Source of the DNA: Liolophura sinensis
Taxonomy: Eukaryota; Mollusca; Polyplacophora; Chitonida; Chitonidae
NCBI RefSeq assembly: GCF_032854445.1
Contig: NC_088295.1
Location: 87,071,836 to 87,135,835 of the forward strand
Length of the DNA: 64,000 nucleotides
Reading direction: 5' to 3'
Shown piece by piece: positions 1 through 11,400 of the stretch. Each line of letters begins with the position of its first letter. Positions within the stretch are counted from its first letter, which is position 1. The notes under the pieces are model-generated. The model was not told where the DNA came from and did no database searches. It saw only the letters and a program-made list of their open reading frames with translations. A program made the position numbers and the translations under genes.

Positions 1-869
1 GACAAAGGTTGACCGTCAAAATCTGGACCTTTCTATGCCGGCAGCTGGGAGGGGTGCCTAGCAACGCCAAGGGGACATCACTCGCAGCCTCATCACCACT
101 TGTCTGCTTGTGTCCTCTCGCCCAGACTTTCATCATTAAAACTCATACCTGCACAAAGCTTAGAATGATTCCATCATTTTGATACTAAGCATGAACCTGT
201 ACACCAAAAACGGCAGGCTGGCAGCAAAAAAAGACTTTACACCCTAAAATACACAGAATTACATTTTGTCCCGCCCGAAAAACGGAAGTTGTAATGGGGG
301 CCTGTGTCCAGTAGATGAAAACCTTCCAACTTCGGAGGTGGTAAGATGGCTGGAGACGGACGCATTCAGGTTCGCCGCTGTTGTTTTGGTTGGTTTGCCG
401 ACGTTTCCGGGCTGACGCTGAAAGAACTGATTCGACGGACTGTGGGTAGGAGGTTTTTATGACTTGGGCAAGTAAGCATGCTGAATCTCTCCGGGTGAGA
501 AGTGGGGGCAAAGTCGCAGCTGGTCGGAGTGTGTCACTTGTGGTCGGTGGTGGTGGCAGGGTTGGGATGGACTGGGAGATCCCGTAAAATTCGACCGAGG
601 AGTGGTGGATTGTCCCGTGAATAGGTCCCTCTCTCTGGTAAACGTCGTGGGTAGTGGTGTGGACGTCACGTCCTCGGTTGGGACAGTGCTACCAAGTCGA
701 CTCGCGATGTCGCTTGGTGACAGTGGCGGCGGCGGTCGGGTTGAAGGCATCCAGGCCATCGGCCAACGGACAAGCGTCTTGTTCATTCACCTTGTAGATA
801 ATGAACGGCGGACTGGTTTTGGAAGAGTTCCGCGGCTCGGATCTCCGATGTGCAGGAGAACTGCGAGCA

Positions 870-1110
870 CTAGTAGCAATAATGCGGTTTTCCTCGGCGG
901 CGTTCTGTCTTTAAGACCTTCTCCATTTGATTAAACTTGTCTGCCGCGGCCGTCACAGATTGTACCTCGGTCTCGTAAAACGACCGGGGCAACCGTTCCC
1001 CGTGTAAGTCCTCTAGTGTACACGACGGGCTGACGAGGTTGGGTGCGGACGACACGGAACATTTCCGTGCTCCAACTCAGGAGGGATTTTGGTGGTACCT
1101 CCGACACGAA
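870..1110 (-). pseudogene. Decayed C-terminus of a chromodomain integrase (Maverick/Polinton-like)
   Basis: Two minus-strand frames read on from each other with a frame change near 1016. The first (about 1110-1017) holds a Trp-Ser-Thr-Glu-Met-Phe stretch. The second (1019-870) holds LEDLHGE, then FYETEVQSV, then MEKVLKT and a basic RRRGK run. From memory, the order LxDLxGE - FYExExQxV - xEKVLKxR marks the end of the chromodomain integrase of Maverick/Polinton elements, often annotated as transposon-derived protein F54H12.3-like. The expected end of the chromodomain (a VKW/GYP/SW region) is missing and a stop follows at 870. The catalytic core is not visible upstream. A chromovirus Gypsy integrase is the main alternative. 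The sequence is frame-broken and would not make a protein. Confidence 0.5.
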
Positions 1111-1279
1111 GGTGGCGAGGGTGGGGGGAAAAGTATTTATTCGTCTGCTGGCTTGCCCTCGATGGTCACGGACGGCTTGGGTAGGTTGCCTGCCGTATGT
1201 TCCATGTACGGCGAAGTGAGGATTGGTCTTCTTGATAGGTGTCTGGTGCAAATGAAAATGACGAACACTGCTCCCGCTT

Positions 1280-1669
1280 TCAGATATCGGGTACGGGCTT
1301 CCTCCACCATGGTGACTGCCAGCTCTCGGTGCCCCCAGCAAGTGGGGAAGAGGTCGCGTTGTTTGTTGAGGCCTGGAGCTTACGCTTTGCGCGGTAACTG
1401 TAGAATATGAGGCTCAGGGACACCTCAAGCCCTGACTCAAGCGAGGCAGGTCTCTGCTCCTCCAGGTTGAATGTCACGGACTCCGCCTCCAGTTTATTGT
1501 CTTCTTCGTTGCCGGTGTCGGCCGCTTCCTCGGCTGTCACCAGCAGCATGTCGATATCTGGGATGGTTTCCATGAGGTTTTGCCAGTTGGTTAGGTAACT
1601 GAGGGTGACGTCGGCTCTCCATTTCTGCATTTGAACGTCAACGAAATCCGAGCGGGAAAATCCACTCAT
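1280..1669 (-). CDS. Hypothetical 129-residue acidic protein, copy A
   Basis: The minus-strand frame starts at a true ATG (1669-1667) and begins MSGFSRSDFVDVQMQKW. Its middle is strongly acidic (residues ~45-65, with AEEAADTGNEEDNKLEAE), followed by a hydrophobic LEVSLSLIFYSY stretch and a basic RAKRK run. I recognise no family. It lies upstream, on the same strand, of the integrase-like remnant, so it may be a fragment of another gene of the same mobile element. The frame also extends upstream to 1786 only through a non-ATG codon. The duplication boundary falls just before the ATG, and a serine-rich shadow frame lies on the opposite strand. It could be a decayed fragment rather than a gene. 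Confidence 0.3.
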   Translation of the reverse strand: MSGFSRSDFVDVQMQKWRADVTLSYLTNWQNLMETIPDIDMLLVTAEEAADTGNEEDNKLEAESVTFNLEEQRPASLESGLEVSLSLIFYSYRAKRKLQASTNNATSSPLAGGTESWQSPWWRKPVPDI

Positions 1670-1681
1670 TGATCCCTTTTT

Positions 1682-1975
1682 GTGTGCCGCCAACGAGACG
1701 GGCTCGACACGGGCAGAAGGTGGAAACCTCTTACCTTCCGCCTGGCACAAAATGTCTGCACTTACACAGTGGTATACTTCTACCACTTATGGTAGTTCCG
1801 CCGGGGCAAAATTGCCTAGTGGCACGTCTCGCGCAGTAGGTCACAGACCCCAATTACTTTCCCATAAGCCACAATGTTAACGTTTAGCGCTGTAACTCAG
1901 TCCAAAACATTCCGTGGCCAATAAGCTTTGGTGCATACCTGGCCCAGCCCGTGAGAAAGAAGCCATAAAAATCTT
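1682..1975. other. 294-bp spacer between the two duplicated copies
   Basis: This sequence lies between the copies and has no second copy in the window. It does not resemble the sequence right of copy B (from 3656). If the arrangement is a tandem array with a ~1975-bp period, this is the part of the unit missing from the truncated last copy. No gene, promoter or RNA was recognised in it. Confidence 0.7.
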
Positions 1976-2843
1976 GACAAAGGTTGACCGTCAAAATCTG
2001 GACCTTTCTATGCCGGCAGCTGGGAGGGGTGCCTAGCAACGCCAAGGGGACATCACTCGCAGCCTCATCACCACTTGTCTGCTTGTGTCCTCTCGCCCAG
2101 ACTTTCATCATTAAAACTCATACCTGCACAAAGCTTAGAATGATTCCATCATTTTGATACTAAGCATGAACCTGTACACCAAAAACGGCAGGCTGGCAGC
2201 AAAAAAAGACTTTACACCCTAAAATACACAGAATTACATTTTGTCCCGCCCGAAAAACGGAAGTTGTAATGGGGGCCTGTGTCCAGTAGATGAAAACCTT
2301 CCAACTTCGGAGGTGGTAAGATGGCTGGAGACGGACGCATTCAGGTTCGCCGCTGTTGTTTTGGTTGGTTTGCCGACGTTTCCGGGCTGACGCTGAAAGA
2401 ACTGATTCGACGGACTGTGGGTAGGAGGTTTTATGACTTGGGCAAGTAAGCATGCTGAATCTCTCCGGGTGAGAAGTGGGGGCAAAGTCGCAGCTGGTCG
2501 GAGTGTGTCACTTGTGGTCGGTGGTGGTGGCAGGGTTGGGATGGACTGGGAGATCCCGTAAAATTCGACCGAGGAGTGGTGGATTGTCCCGTGAATAGGT
2601 CCCTCTCTCTGGTAAACGTCGTGGGTAGTGGTGTGGACGTCACGTCCTCGGTTGGGACAGTGCTACCAAGTCGACTCGCGATGTCGCTTGGTGACAGTGG
2701 CGGCGGCGGTCGGGTTGAAGGCATCCAGGCCATCGGCCAACGGACAAGCGTCTTGTTCATTCACCTTGTAGATAATGAACGGCGGACTGGTTTTGGAAGA
2801 GTTCCGCGGCTCGGATCTCCGATGTGCAGGAGAACTGCGAGCA

Positions 2844-3084
2844 CTAGTAGCAATAATGCGGTTTTCCTCGGCGGCGTTCTGTCTTTAAGACCTTCTCCAT
2901 TTGATTAAACTTGTCTGCCGCGGCCGTCACAGATTGTACCTCGGTCTCGTAAAACGACCGGGGCAACCGTTCCCCGTGTAAGTCCTCTAGTGTACACGAC
3001 GGGCTGACGAGGTTGGGTGCGGACGACACGGAACATTTCCGTGCTCCAACTCAGGAGGGATTTTGGTGGTACCTCCGACACGAA
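2844..3084 (-). pseudogene. Second copy of the decayed chromodomain-integrase C-terminus
   Basis: This is the counterpart of 870-1110 in copy B, with the same motifs (LEDLHGE, FYETEVQSV, MEKVLKT), the same frame change (near 2990) and the same terminal stop. Both copies share the damage, so the element was dead before it was duplicated. The family assignment is from remembered motif order and carries the same uncertainty as copy A. Confidence 0.5.
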
Positions 3085-3253
3085 GGTGGCGAGGGTGGGG
3101 GGAAAAGTATTTATTCGTCTGCTGGCTTGCCCTCGATGGTCACGGACGGCTTGGGTAGGTTGCCTGCCGTATGTTCCATGTACGGCGAAGTGAGGATTGG
3201 TCTTCTTGATAGGTGTCTGGTGCAAATGAAAATGACGAACACTGCTCCCGCTT

Positions 3254-3643
3254 TCAGATATCGGGTACGGGCTTCCTCCACCATGGTGACTGCCAGCTCT
3301 CGGTGCCCCCAGCAAGTGGGGAAGAGGTCGCGTTGTTTGTTGAGGCCTGGAGCTTACGCTTTGCGCGGTAACTGTAGAATATGAGGCTCAGGGACACCTC
3401 AAGCCCTGACTCAAGCGAGGCAGGTCTCTGCTCCTCCAGGTTGAATGTCACGGACTCCGCCTCCAGTTTATTGTCTTCTTCGTTGCCGGTGTCGGCCGCT
3501 TCCTCGGCTGTCACCAGCAGCATGTCGATATCTGGGATGGTTTCCATGAGGTTTTGCCAGTTGGTTAGGTAACTGAGGGTGACGTCGGCTCTCCATTTCT
3601 GCATTTGAACGTCAACGAAATCCGAGCGGGAAAATCCACTCAT
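3254..3643 (-). CDS. Hypothetical 129-residue acidic protein, copy B
   Basis: The predicted protein is the same as at 1280-1669, starting at the ATG at 3643-3641. The sequence upstream of the start differs from copy A because the duplication ends at about 3655, so the two copies would have different promoters and leaders. No TATA or initiator element was recognised in the 3656-3760 flank, which is a low-complexity run of TACCAT-type repeats. Function unknown. Confidence 0.3.
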   Translation of the reverse strand: MSGFSRSDFVDVQMQKWRADVTLSYLTNWQNLMETIPDIDMLLVTAEEAADTGNEEDNKLEAESVTFNLEEQRPASLESGLEVSLSLIFYSYRAKRKLQASTNNATSSPLAGGTESWQSPWWRKPVPDI

Positions 3644-3694
3644 TGATCCCTTTTTGGCGCGACACAGCTCAACACTCGACACTCAATACTCAAC

Positions 3695-3756
3695 TCAAGT
3701 CGACCATACCATATCGTACCATACCGTGCCTTACCATACTGTACCGTACAGTAAGC
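3695..3756. repeat. Short ~10-bp degenerate repeat (TACCATACCG-like)
   Basis: About six degenerate copies of a 10-bp word (TACCATATCG, TACCATACCG, TACCATACTG, TACCGTACAG) lie directly right of the duplication boundary. Simple low-complexity DNA. Confidence 0.6.
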
Positions 3757-5017
3757 GAGAACTCTTCCTCTCCTCCTCCCGAAATGGACACATCTACACG
3801 GTAAATAGCGTGAATGCTCAGAACGGTAAATACATGTAGTTTAAACGATCTTAACGTCTGCGGGGAGAAATTTTTAGCCACACTTTTTCTGGAGAACGAT
3901 TATTGTAACCAAACTGGAGAGGTGCTGTGACAATGGAACGTTGGACTAAAATAACAAGTAGGCATATATCCGCCTGGAGACGCGCTGGGGAGTTTAGACA
4001 ATATTAAATATGGTAGGGCCTACTTCGACACATAGTTAGTTTTTCAAATGCAAATGAAGTAGAATTGGCCGCAATTTTTTTTCCAGCACGTACAGAGACA
4101 TGCATATCCACCTTGACTGCCAATTTTAGAAAACATATTTCTTGAGCATGATTTTACTAATTTAGCATGTAGAATCAAATGTGATCTTCGAGGATGTTCC
4201 ACCTTATAGATATTACGAAAGTCGACTAGGTAAAGAAGCAAACAGAGCCTACATAAACAGAGCCTATGCTGGTAGCGGCCGAGGAAGCGGCCAAATCTCA
4301 TCAGATTTTAATCGGTGACGCGGAATATTGATCAAACAACATGGATATGCGGCGTAAGACACTAGGCATTTCGGGCAATAAGGACAGTGCCGTTTCATAC
4401 TATTTAAATGATGTTTGGTGAGAGGAGTTTCAGAAATTGAAAATGAATCATTAATAGCATGGTCGCTTTGATGAAATAGTTCTGTTTTAAATTTGTGGTA
4501 AATATAGGTGGCCTCGCCTACAGTTTACGATAGACTTCCGTGTTAGGACGAAGTCATATTTGAGCAGAAAGGTACTCTATAATATGACTGATAGGAATAT
4601 TCAAATTTGTAAACATCCAGAAGTTGACATCACCCTAACTTTTGCCCTCTTTTATTACGGTATCTGAAACAAATATGAAGTGAGAGAAATGAACTAGTTG
4701 GAAAGTCCGTTGCAATTTGCTGACACATTATCTCAATGTCATTGGAGGGTAACATGTCTAACAAGAAAGTAAGTTATCTTTCTTTTACACGGTGTCAGAA
4801 ACTATATGTGTTCTTTGCTACCGACAGCAGTTTTCCTCAACACTAATAAAAACAATGCTAAAAAGATGAATTCACTTTAAACAAGGCTAATGTATAGAGC
4901 CCCGAATACGTGTGCTGAAGGAAACGCTGTGCATATGTTCTGCATGTAATGTGTTTATATTGTAATTAATGTGAGACGTTGACGTTGTGATTTTTGTTCT
5001 TCTTCTTATGCCTCGCC
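3757..5017. other. AT-rich unique DNA, no gene recognised
   Basis: No long ATG-initiated frame, SINE or tandem array was found. There is a small local duplication of AACAGAGCCTA near 4239-4264. Otherwise nothing notable. Confidence 0.6.
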
Positions 5018-5522
5018 CTAGAAGGGACCCAGACTTGGTTGGAACATAGTTACAAGCTTCCGGTTCATGTCATGAGGACAAGCTCATGTGTAAAGCCTGT
5101 GAAACTTTATATATGGCCCATATCTGATGCCCCTTATACGAATTTGAAATTAACAGTTCCATCTAGAAGGGACCCAGACTTGTTTGGAACATAGTTACAA
5201 GTAACAGCATGGCATCTGACACATTATATTTTCAGTCTGGTGCTTGTTTTCATTGCTCAGAAATCTGACAGCACTGCGCTAGTTGCTAGCAGGTAACTGC
5301 ATATCAATAACTGATAATGTGATTGTATCCCAAAGTAGGCCTTTATATACAATACTCCGAGATAAAACCAAATCAATAAATAAAATTGACGGGGGTAAGT
5401 TCCTGCAGTATGAACAGTTGACAGATACCCCTTCATATCATGAGGACAAGCTCATGTGTAAAGGCTGTGAAACTTTATATACGGCCCTATCGAATAGAGG
5501 AATTTGAAAATTAAACAATCCA
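5018..5522. repeat. Interleaved dispersed duplications A-B-A-B
   Basis: Element A (39 bp, CTAGAAGGGACCCAGACTTG...) is at 5018-5056 and 5163-5201 with one clear mismatch. Element B (starting TTCAT(G/A)TCATGAGGACAAG, ~90 bp) is at 5064-5161 and 5432-5522 with scattered differences. The A and B pairs are not one simple tandem unit, which suggests an old repeat torn apart by indels. No coding potential was recognised. Confidence 0.75.
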
Positions 5523-5587
5523 TTAACATTTTACGAAGTATTGATATAAATTGTTGTGATGGCGAATGCTTGGCAGATTTTTGATAT

Positions 5588-5980
5588 TCACACGCTTTTG
5601 CCAAAAATCGTTGATGAGCCTGTCACTGTGGTGGATAGCGTAATACCTCGGCGTATTATCACAGTAAACCTGCTGCCAACCCTTATATGAAAAAGAAAAT
5701 GTGAAGTATTTGTGAGCCCAATGTTAAAAATGCAATCAAGAAATCTGCAAAAGTAAATATAATGCCCCTCCCCTCCATTATTATACCAAACAGAAGCTGT
5801 CAGTCGTTTTCCCTGATGTCGAAAGAAAGGTCGTGGTTTTCCGTTATGTCGGATAAAGTTTCCAGTAGTTTGTTTAGAACAAGGAGTCAGTATTTTCCTC
5901 GATGTTGGATGATGGGGTCGGAAGAAAACACCGGCAGCTTTCTGCGATATCGTAAGGAAGCACCGGCAGTTTTCCGGCAT
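5588..5980 (-). CDS. Hypothetical 130-residue open frame, probably not a gene
   Basis: This is a minus-strand frame with a true ATG at 5980. The first half overlaps a degenerate ~40-bp repeat (see 5795-5995), which accounts for the repeated RPFFRHQGK/FIRHNGKP-like pieces. The second half is rich in I, T, F and R. No family or signal peptide was recognised. Frames of this length occur by chance in 64 kb, so I consider it unlikely to be translated. Confidence 0.12.
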   Translation of the reverse strand: MPENCRCFLTISQKAAGVFFRPHHPTSRKILTPCSKQTTGNFIRHNGKPRPFFRHQGKRLTASVWYNNGGEGHYIYFCRFLDCIFNIGLTNTSHFLFHIRVGSRFTVIIRRGITLSTTVTGSSTIFGKSV

Positions 5981-5995
5981 CTTTCAACCAGCCCA
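5795..5995. repeat. Degenerate ~30-40-bp repeat
   Basis: About five imperfect copies share the words TTTTCC, GATGTCG/GATATCG and GGAAG(A/C)A. The last two copies (CACCGGCAGCTTTCTGCG and CACCGGCAGTTTTCCGGC) are most alike. An old, decayed minisatellite. Confidence 0.5.
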
Positions 5996-6050
5996 TTTTG
6001 AATGGGGGAAATCTACGGACGGGTTGTACTATTACAGTTCTAGTGATTCC

Positions 6051-6353
6051 TCAAAGCCTATAAGGGGCCTCCGTGGCTCAGTCGGTTAAAGCGCTAGCGC
6101 AGCGTAATGACCCAGGAGTCTCTCACCAATGCGGTCGATACGAGTTCAAGTCCAGCTCATGCTGGCTTCTTCTCCGGCCGTACGTGAGAAGGTCTGTCAG
6201 CAACCTGCGGATGGTCGTGGGTTTCCCCCGGGCTCTGCTCGGTTTCCACCCACCATAATGCTGGCCGCCGTCGTATGAGTGAAATATTCTTGAGTACGGC
6301 GTAAAACACCAATCAAAAAAAAAAAAATCAAAAAAAAAATCAAAGCCTATAAG
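6051..6353 (+). mobile_element. Intact tRNA-derived SINE with 14-bp target-site duplications
   Basis: The element body is 6065-6339. The flanks TCAAAGCCTATAAG at 6051-6064 and 6340-6353 are identical, which is the mark of LINE-type retroposition. The head has a pol III A box (TGGCTCAGTCGG, 6074-6085) and a B box (GAGTTCAAGTCC, 6142-6153). The 3' half holds the conserved block CGTCGTATGAGTGAAATATT and GTACGGCGTAAAACACC, followed by AATC and long A runs. This is the best-preserved copy in the window and serves as reference for the other copies. The core resembles the mollusc V/Meta-type SINE groups as I remember them. Confidence 0.95.
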
Positions 6354-8239
6354 ATCTCTAGTGGGCCATAATACATGGTGAGTATTGTAAGACGTTCTGC
6401 GATGGAAACGATTTAGACTTGTCACAGTATCACCTAGAAAACTCCTTCAACGGTTGGTAGTTAGCATCTAATAAATGAGTGTTTGTAGATTAAAGCTGGA
6501 GGCCGAGTTCCAATTCAACGTTCACCACAAACCCAATACCAGTTCAAAATCTTTAAAGTGCGTCTTCAAACCGTTTTCTTTTTCTGGTTTCTGTGATCTG
6601 TGTGCAGTTGTTTATAAATAGGGTATTGTTACAGCCTCCATAAACATCGTTACACGGTACATAGTGATTGGATATCCTGGTTGAATGAAAAGGTGTCCAA
6701 TGAAGCAATGCATATAACGGGAATTGTGAATAAAACCTGGGATTCTGGAAGTCTAGGATTAATCGGTGGTCATCAGAGGATGCTTTAAACAAGTAAATCA
6801 ATGCCACGTTTAACCTTTGTTGTTGGAGTCCTGACAGCAGATCTTCTCACTGCAGCTCTTTTTTACTCCAAAAGGGTTTTCAATTAATATTTCACTTTTC
6901 TTTAATCTGTAGTGCTATGCTAAGTGAATCCAACACTTTTTAAGAATAATGTTCCACAATGATAGTATTACATTTTAAATGATTCTGATATAAAACCTTG
7001 TGCGTGATTATGTTTCTAGTTTGAGCAACTTGTCGTTTGATGTTACATGAAACACAGCCTGGAGCAGTTTATCGTAAATCGGTTTTTCTGATTTCGTGCA
7101 ATAACCAAAGTATCACACGATGATATACTGGATATTTAAGTGTGATCTATAGTACTAAGTTTACAGGTTGGGGGTGGAGTGGTCGATATACAGCTCGCTA
7201 TTGTAATTGGAAGTCTGAGCTAACTCAGCAATTGGGCTTCAACATGAATTGTTATATCGTCCAGTCATTCAGGAAAGTGATGTGGCTTTGGACAAATCGA
7301 CAGACTGGTTCCCGATCCATCTACCATCGTCTGTTCAAACTCCCACAACCAATTACTGTCTAGACTTAAAATAAAAGAGATCTAGATACAGGCTGAAACT
7401 TTTCTGGCAATGCTTACAGCTTTCGGTCAAGAAAATCTGTCCAAATATTGTCGGATTTACAAATTTTGTTACAAACTTCAAATATAGGCTATTTGTGCTA
7501 TGTCTTGAAGACCAGTTTGCGTTTATTGCTTTCGATAAGACTATATTTTGACAAAAATGTTGTAAAACTGCAAAAGGATAAGACCTTTAAGAAAGACAGT
7601 ATTGAGAATATAAAAGAGAGTTAACAAAGTTGGGCTGCTTGATGATACACTTAATTTCGTTTACTACCACTGTGACACTATATCCTGGGATCTCGCCCAC
7701 GCATACACGCCTAAAAGCCTTTGGGGGATTGCCCCGTTAGCATCCATCAAACGCTAACGCATTTACAATGTCATATAGACGATCTATGGACGAGAAGAGC
7801 TTAACAAAGTTGTCAGATATTGAAATTAGGAATTCAAGGATCACACATGATAGAATCCCATGAGGCATATGAAGTCCAACGGGAAATGTTATGTGTTTAC
7901 AATTGTTACATACCGGTGCTATAATAAGGAAATTAAGGAGTGCCAAAGTTTTCAGTTAACCTATTAATAATGTCTTCCATAATATCGCTTGTATCGACTG
8001 AGGAAATGGCGTTCACACTTATGATAGGTTTTATAATCAAGATGGACAGTGATGAAAGTAAAATAGGCGAATATTGTCATATTTATTTATTGTATAATTA
8101 TCGGATAAGAAACACAAAACCATCTCGTAATGAAACGTATTGACAACATACTTATAAGTATATAATGAGATCCGGTCGACTGGTACTTCGCTCAGTCCGT
8201 TTTATACCATGATCTAGGTGCATATTCGGACTTCCAATT
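6354..8239. other. Unique DNA, no gene recognised
   Basis: AT-rich sequence with only short frames. No tandem array, tRNA or mobile element was seen before the SINE fragment at 8240. Confidence 0.6.
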
Positions 8240-8400
8240 AGGGCCGATCTTCGGTCGTACGTGGGAAGATCTGTCAGCATCCTGCTAATGGTTGTGAGTT
8301 TCCTACGGGCTCTCCCCGGTTTTCTTGGATCATAATGCTTGCTGCTGTCGTATAAGTGAAATATTCTTGAGTACGAAGTAAAACACTAAATTAATAAATC
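8240..8400 (+). mobile_element. 5'-truncated SINE (same family as 6065-6339)
   Basis: The sequence aligns to the 3' two-thirds of the reference SINE: GGTCGTACGTGGGAAGATCT, then TCGTATAAGTGAAATATTC, then GAGTACGAAGTAAAACACTA, with a TTAATAAAT tail. The tRNA head is absent and mismatches are frequent, so it is an older copy. No clear target-site duplication was found. Confidence 0.85.
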
Positions 8401-8449
8401 AATATACTCGAACGAGAAAAAAATAAACATAAGACCATAATATATAAGA

Positions 8450-11400
8450 CATGCTGATTAATGTGCCGATACAGCTAATGGTAAAACTTACAGCGGCATT
8501 GCAGCATGGTGATTGGTGTGCCGATACAGCTAGTGGTAATTACAGCGCCAATGCGCCATGATGACTGGTGTTCTCATACAACTATCAGTATGAATTACAA
8601 CACCAGTGCACCACGGTGATTAATGTCCTCACACAGCTATCAGTATGAATTACACCACCAATGCAGCATGGGATTGTACCCATACAGATATTAGGATGAT
8701 TACAGCATCACTTCAGCACGATGACAGATGACCTCATACAGGTATCAGTGTGAATTACGGCACCAATGCAGCGTGATGATTGTCGTGCTCCTGCATCTGT
8801 TAGTTTGAATTACCCCACCAGTGGAGCATGATGAAAGGTGTGGTCATACAGTCATCAGTATGTATTACAGCACCAGTACAGCATGATGAAAGGTGTGGTC
8901 ATACAGCCATCAGTACGGATTACAGCACTAGTACAGCATGATGATAGGTGTGCTCATACAGTCATCAGTATGGATTACAGCACCAGTACAGCATGATGAT
9001 AGGTGTGCTCATACAGCCATCAGTACGGATTACAGCACCAGTACAGCATGATGATAGGTGTGCTCATACAGTTATCAGTATTGATCACAGCACCAGTACA
9101 GCATGATGAAAGGTGTGCTCATACAGTCATCAGTATGCATTACAGCGCCAGTACAGCATGATGAAAGGTGTGGTCATACAGCCATGAGTACGGATTACAG
9201 CACCAGTGCAGCATGATAATAGGTGTGCTCATACAGCCATCAGTATGGATTACAGCACCAGTACAGCATGATGAAAAGTGTGCTCATACAGCCATCAGTA
9301 TTGATTACAGCATCAGTACAGCATGATGATTGGTGTGCTCATACAGCCATCAGTATGGATTACAGCACCAATGCAGCATGATGAAAGGTGTGCTCATACA
9401 GCCCTCAGTATGGATTACAGCATCAGTACAGCATGACGATAGGTGTGCTCATATAACCATCAGTATTGATTATAGCACCAGTACAGCAGGATGATTGGTG
9501 TACTCATGGAGCCACCAGTATGGATTACAGCACCAGTGCAGCATGACGATAGGTGTGCTCACATAGCCATCAGTATTGATCACAGCACCAGTACAGCATG
9601 ATGAAAAATGTACTCATACAGCCACCAGTATTGATTACAGCACCAGTATAGCATGATGATTGGTGTGCTCATACAGCCACCAGTATTGATCACAGCACCA
9701 GTACAGCACGATCAAAGGTGTGCTCATACAGCCATCAGTGTGGATTACAGCACCAATGCAGCATGATGATTGGTGTGCTCATACAGCCCTCAGTATTGAT
9801 AACAGCACCAGTACAGCACGGTGAAGGGTGTACTCATACAGCCATCAGTATTGATCACAGCACCAGTACAGCACGGTGAAAGGTGTGCTCATACAGCCAT
9901 CAGTATTGATTACAGCACCAGTGCAGCATGATGATAGGTGTGCTCATACAGTCATCAGTATGCATTACAGCACCAGTACAGCATGATGAAATGAGTGCTC
10001 ATATAACCATCAGTATTGATTACAGCACCAGTACAGCATGACGATAGGTGTGCTCATACAACCATCAGTATGGATTACATCACCAGTGCAGCATGACGAT
10101 AGGTGTGCTCATATAACCATCAGTATGGATTACAGCACCAGTACAGCATGACGATAGGTGTGCTCATATAACCATCAGTATGGATTACAGCACCAGTGCA
10201 GCATGACGATAGGTGTGCTCATATAACCATCGGTATGGATTACAGCACCAGTACAGCAGGATGATAGGTGTGCTCATATAACCATCAGTATGGATTACAT
10301 CACCAGTGCAGCATGACGATAGGTGTGCTTATATAACCATCAGTATGGATTACATCACCAGTGCAGCATGACGATAGGTGTGCTCATATAACCATCAGTA
10401 TGGATTACAGCACCAGTACAGCAGGATGATAGGTGTGCTCATATAACCATCAGTATGGATTACAGCACCAGTGCAGCATGACGATAGGTGTGCTCATATA
10501 ACCATCGGTATGGATTACAGCACCAGTACAGCATGACTATAGGTGTGCTCATATAACCATCAGTATGGATTACATCACCAGTGCAGCATGACGATAGGTG
10601 TGCTCATATAACCATCAGTATTGATTATATCACCAGTGCAGCAGGATGATTGGTGTACTCATGGAGCCACCAGTATGGATTACAGCACCAGTACAGCATG
10701 ACGATAGGTGTGCTCATATAACCATCAGTATTGATTATAGCACCAGTACAGCAGGATGATTGGTGTACTCATGGAGCCACCAGTATGGATTACAGCACCA
10801 GTGCAGCATGACGATAGGTGTGCTCACATAGCCATCAGTATTGATCACAGCACCAGTACAGCATGATGAAAAATGTACTCATACAGCCACCAGTATTGAT
10901 TACAGCACCAGTATAGCATGATGATTGGTGTGCTCATACAGCCACCAGTATTGATCACAGCACCAGTACAGCACGATCAAAGGTGTGCTCATACAGCCAT
11001 GAGTGTGGATTACAGCACCAATGCAGCATGATGATTGGTGTGCTCATACAGCCCTCAGTATTGATAACAGCACCAGTACAGCACGGTGAAAGGTGTGCTC
11101 ATACAGCCATCAGTATGGATTACAGCACCAGTGCAGCATGATGAAATGAGTGCTCATATAACCATCAGTATTGATTACAGCACCAGTACAGCACGGTGAA
11201 GGGTGTACTCATACAGCCATCAGTATTGATCACAGCACCAGTACAGCACGGTGAAAGGTGTGCTCATACAGCCATCAGTATTGATTACAGCACCAGTGCA
11301 GCATGATGATAGGTGTGCTCATACAGTCATCAGTATGCATTACAGCACCAGTACAGCATGATGAAATGAGTGCTCATATAACCATCAGTATTGATTACAG

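Larger units (their letters stand above)
1..1681. repeat. Direct duplication, copy A (~1.68 kb)
   Basis: This segment recurs at 1976-3655. Every long reading frame I compared has the same translation in both copies. The one difference I found is a T run of five at 454-458 against four at 2429-2432, which changes the offset from 1975 to 1974. Copy A begins at the window edge, so it may extend further left. It contains decayed minus-strand coding sequence (see 870-1110 and 1280-1669). The near-identity suggests a very recent duplication, active gene conversion or an assembly duplicate. Confidence 0.95.
1976..3655. repeat. Direct duplication, copy B (~1.68 kb)
   Basis: Second copy of 1-1681, in the same orientation. 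It stops matching at about 3655, where copy A continues with TGTGCCGCC and copy B with GGCGCGACAC. This right boundary lies about 12 bases upstream of the minus-strand ATG of the 129-codon frame that both copies carry (3643 here, 1669 in copy A). Confidence 0.95.

Noticed and set aside
602-1598. Plus-strand frames of 63-123 codons in the duplicated segment
   Set aside because: They are mirror frames of the minus-strand remnant, serine/glycine-rich and without domains. The first two begin at non-ATG codons.
6065-6160. A genuine tRNA gene
   Set aside because: A and B boxes are present, but it is the head of a retroposed SINE with target-site duplications and lacks a clean cloverleaf.
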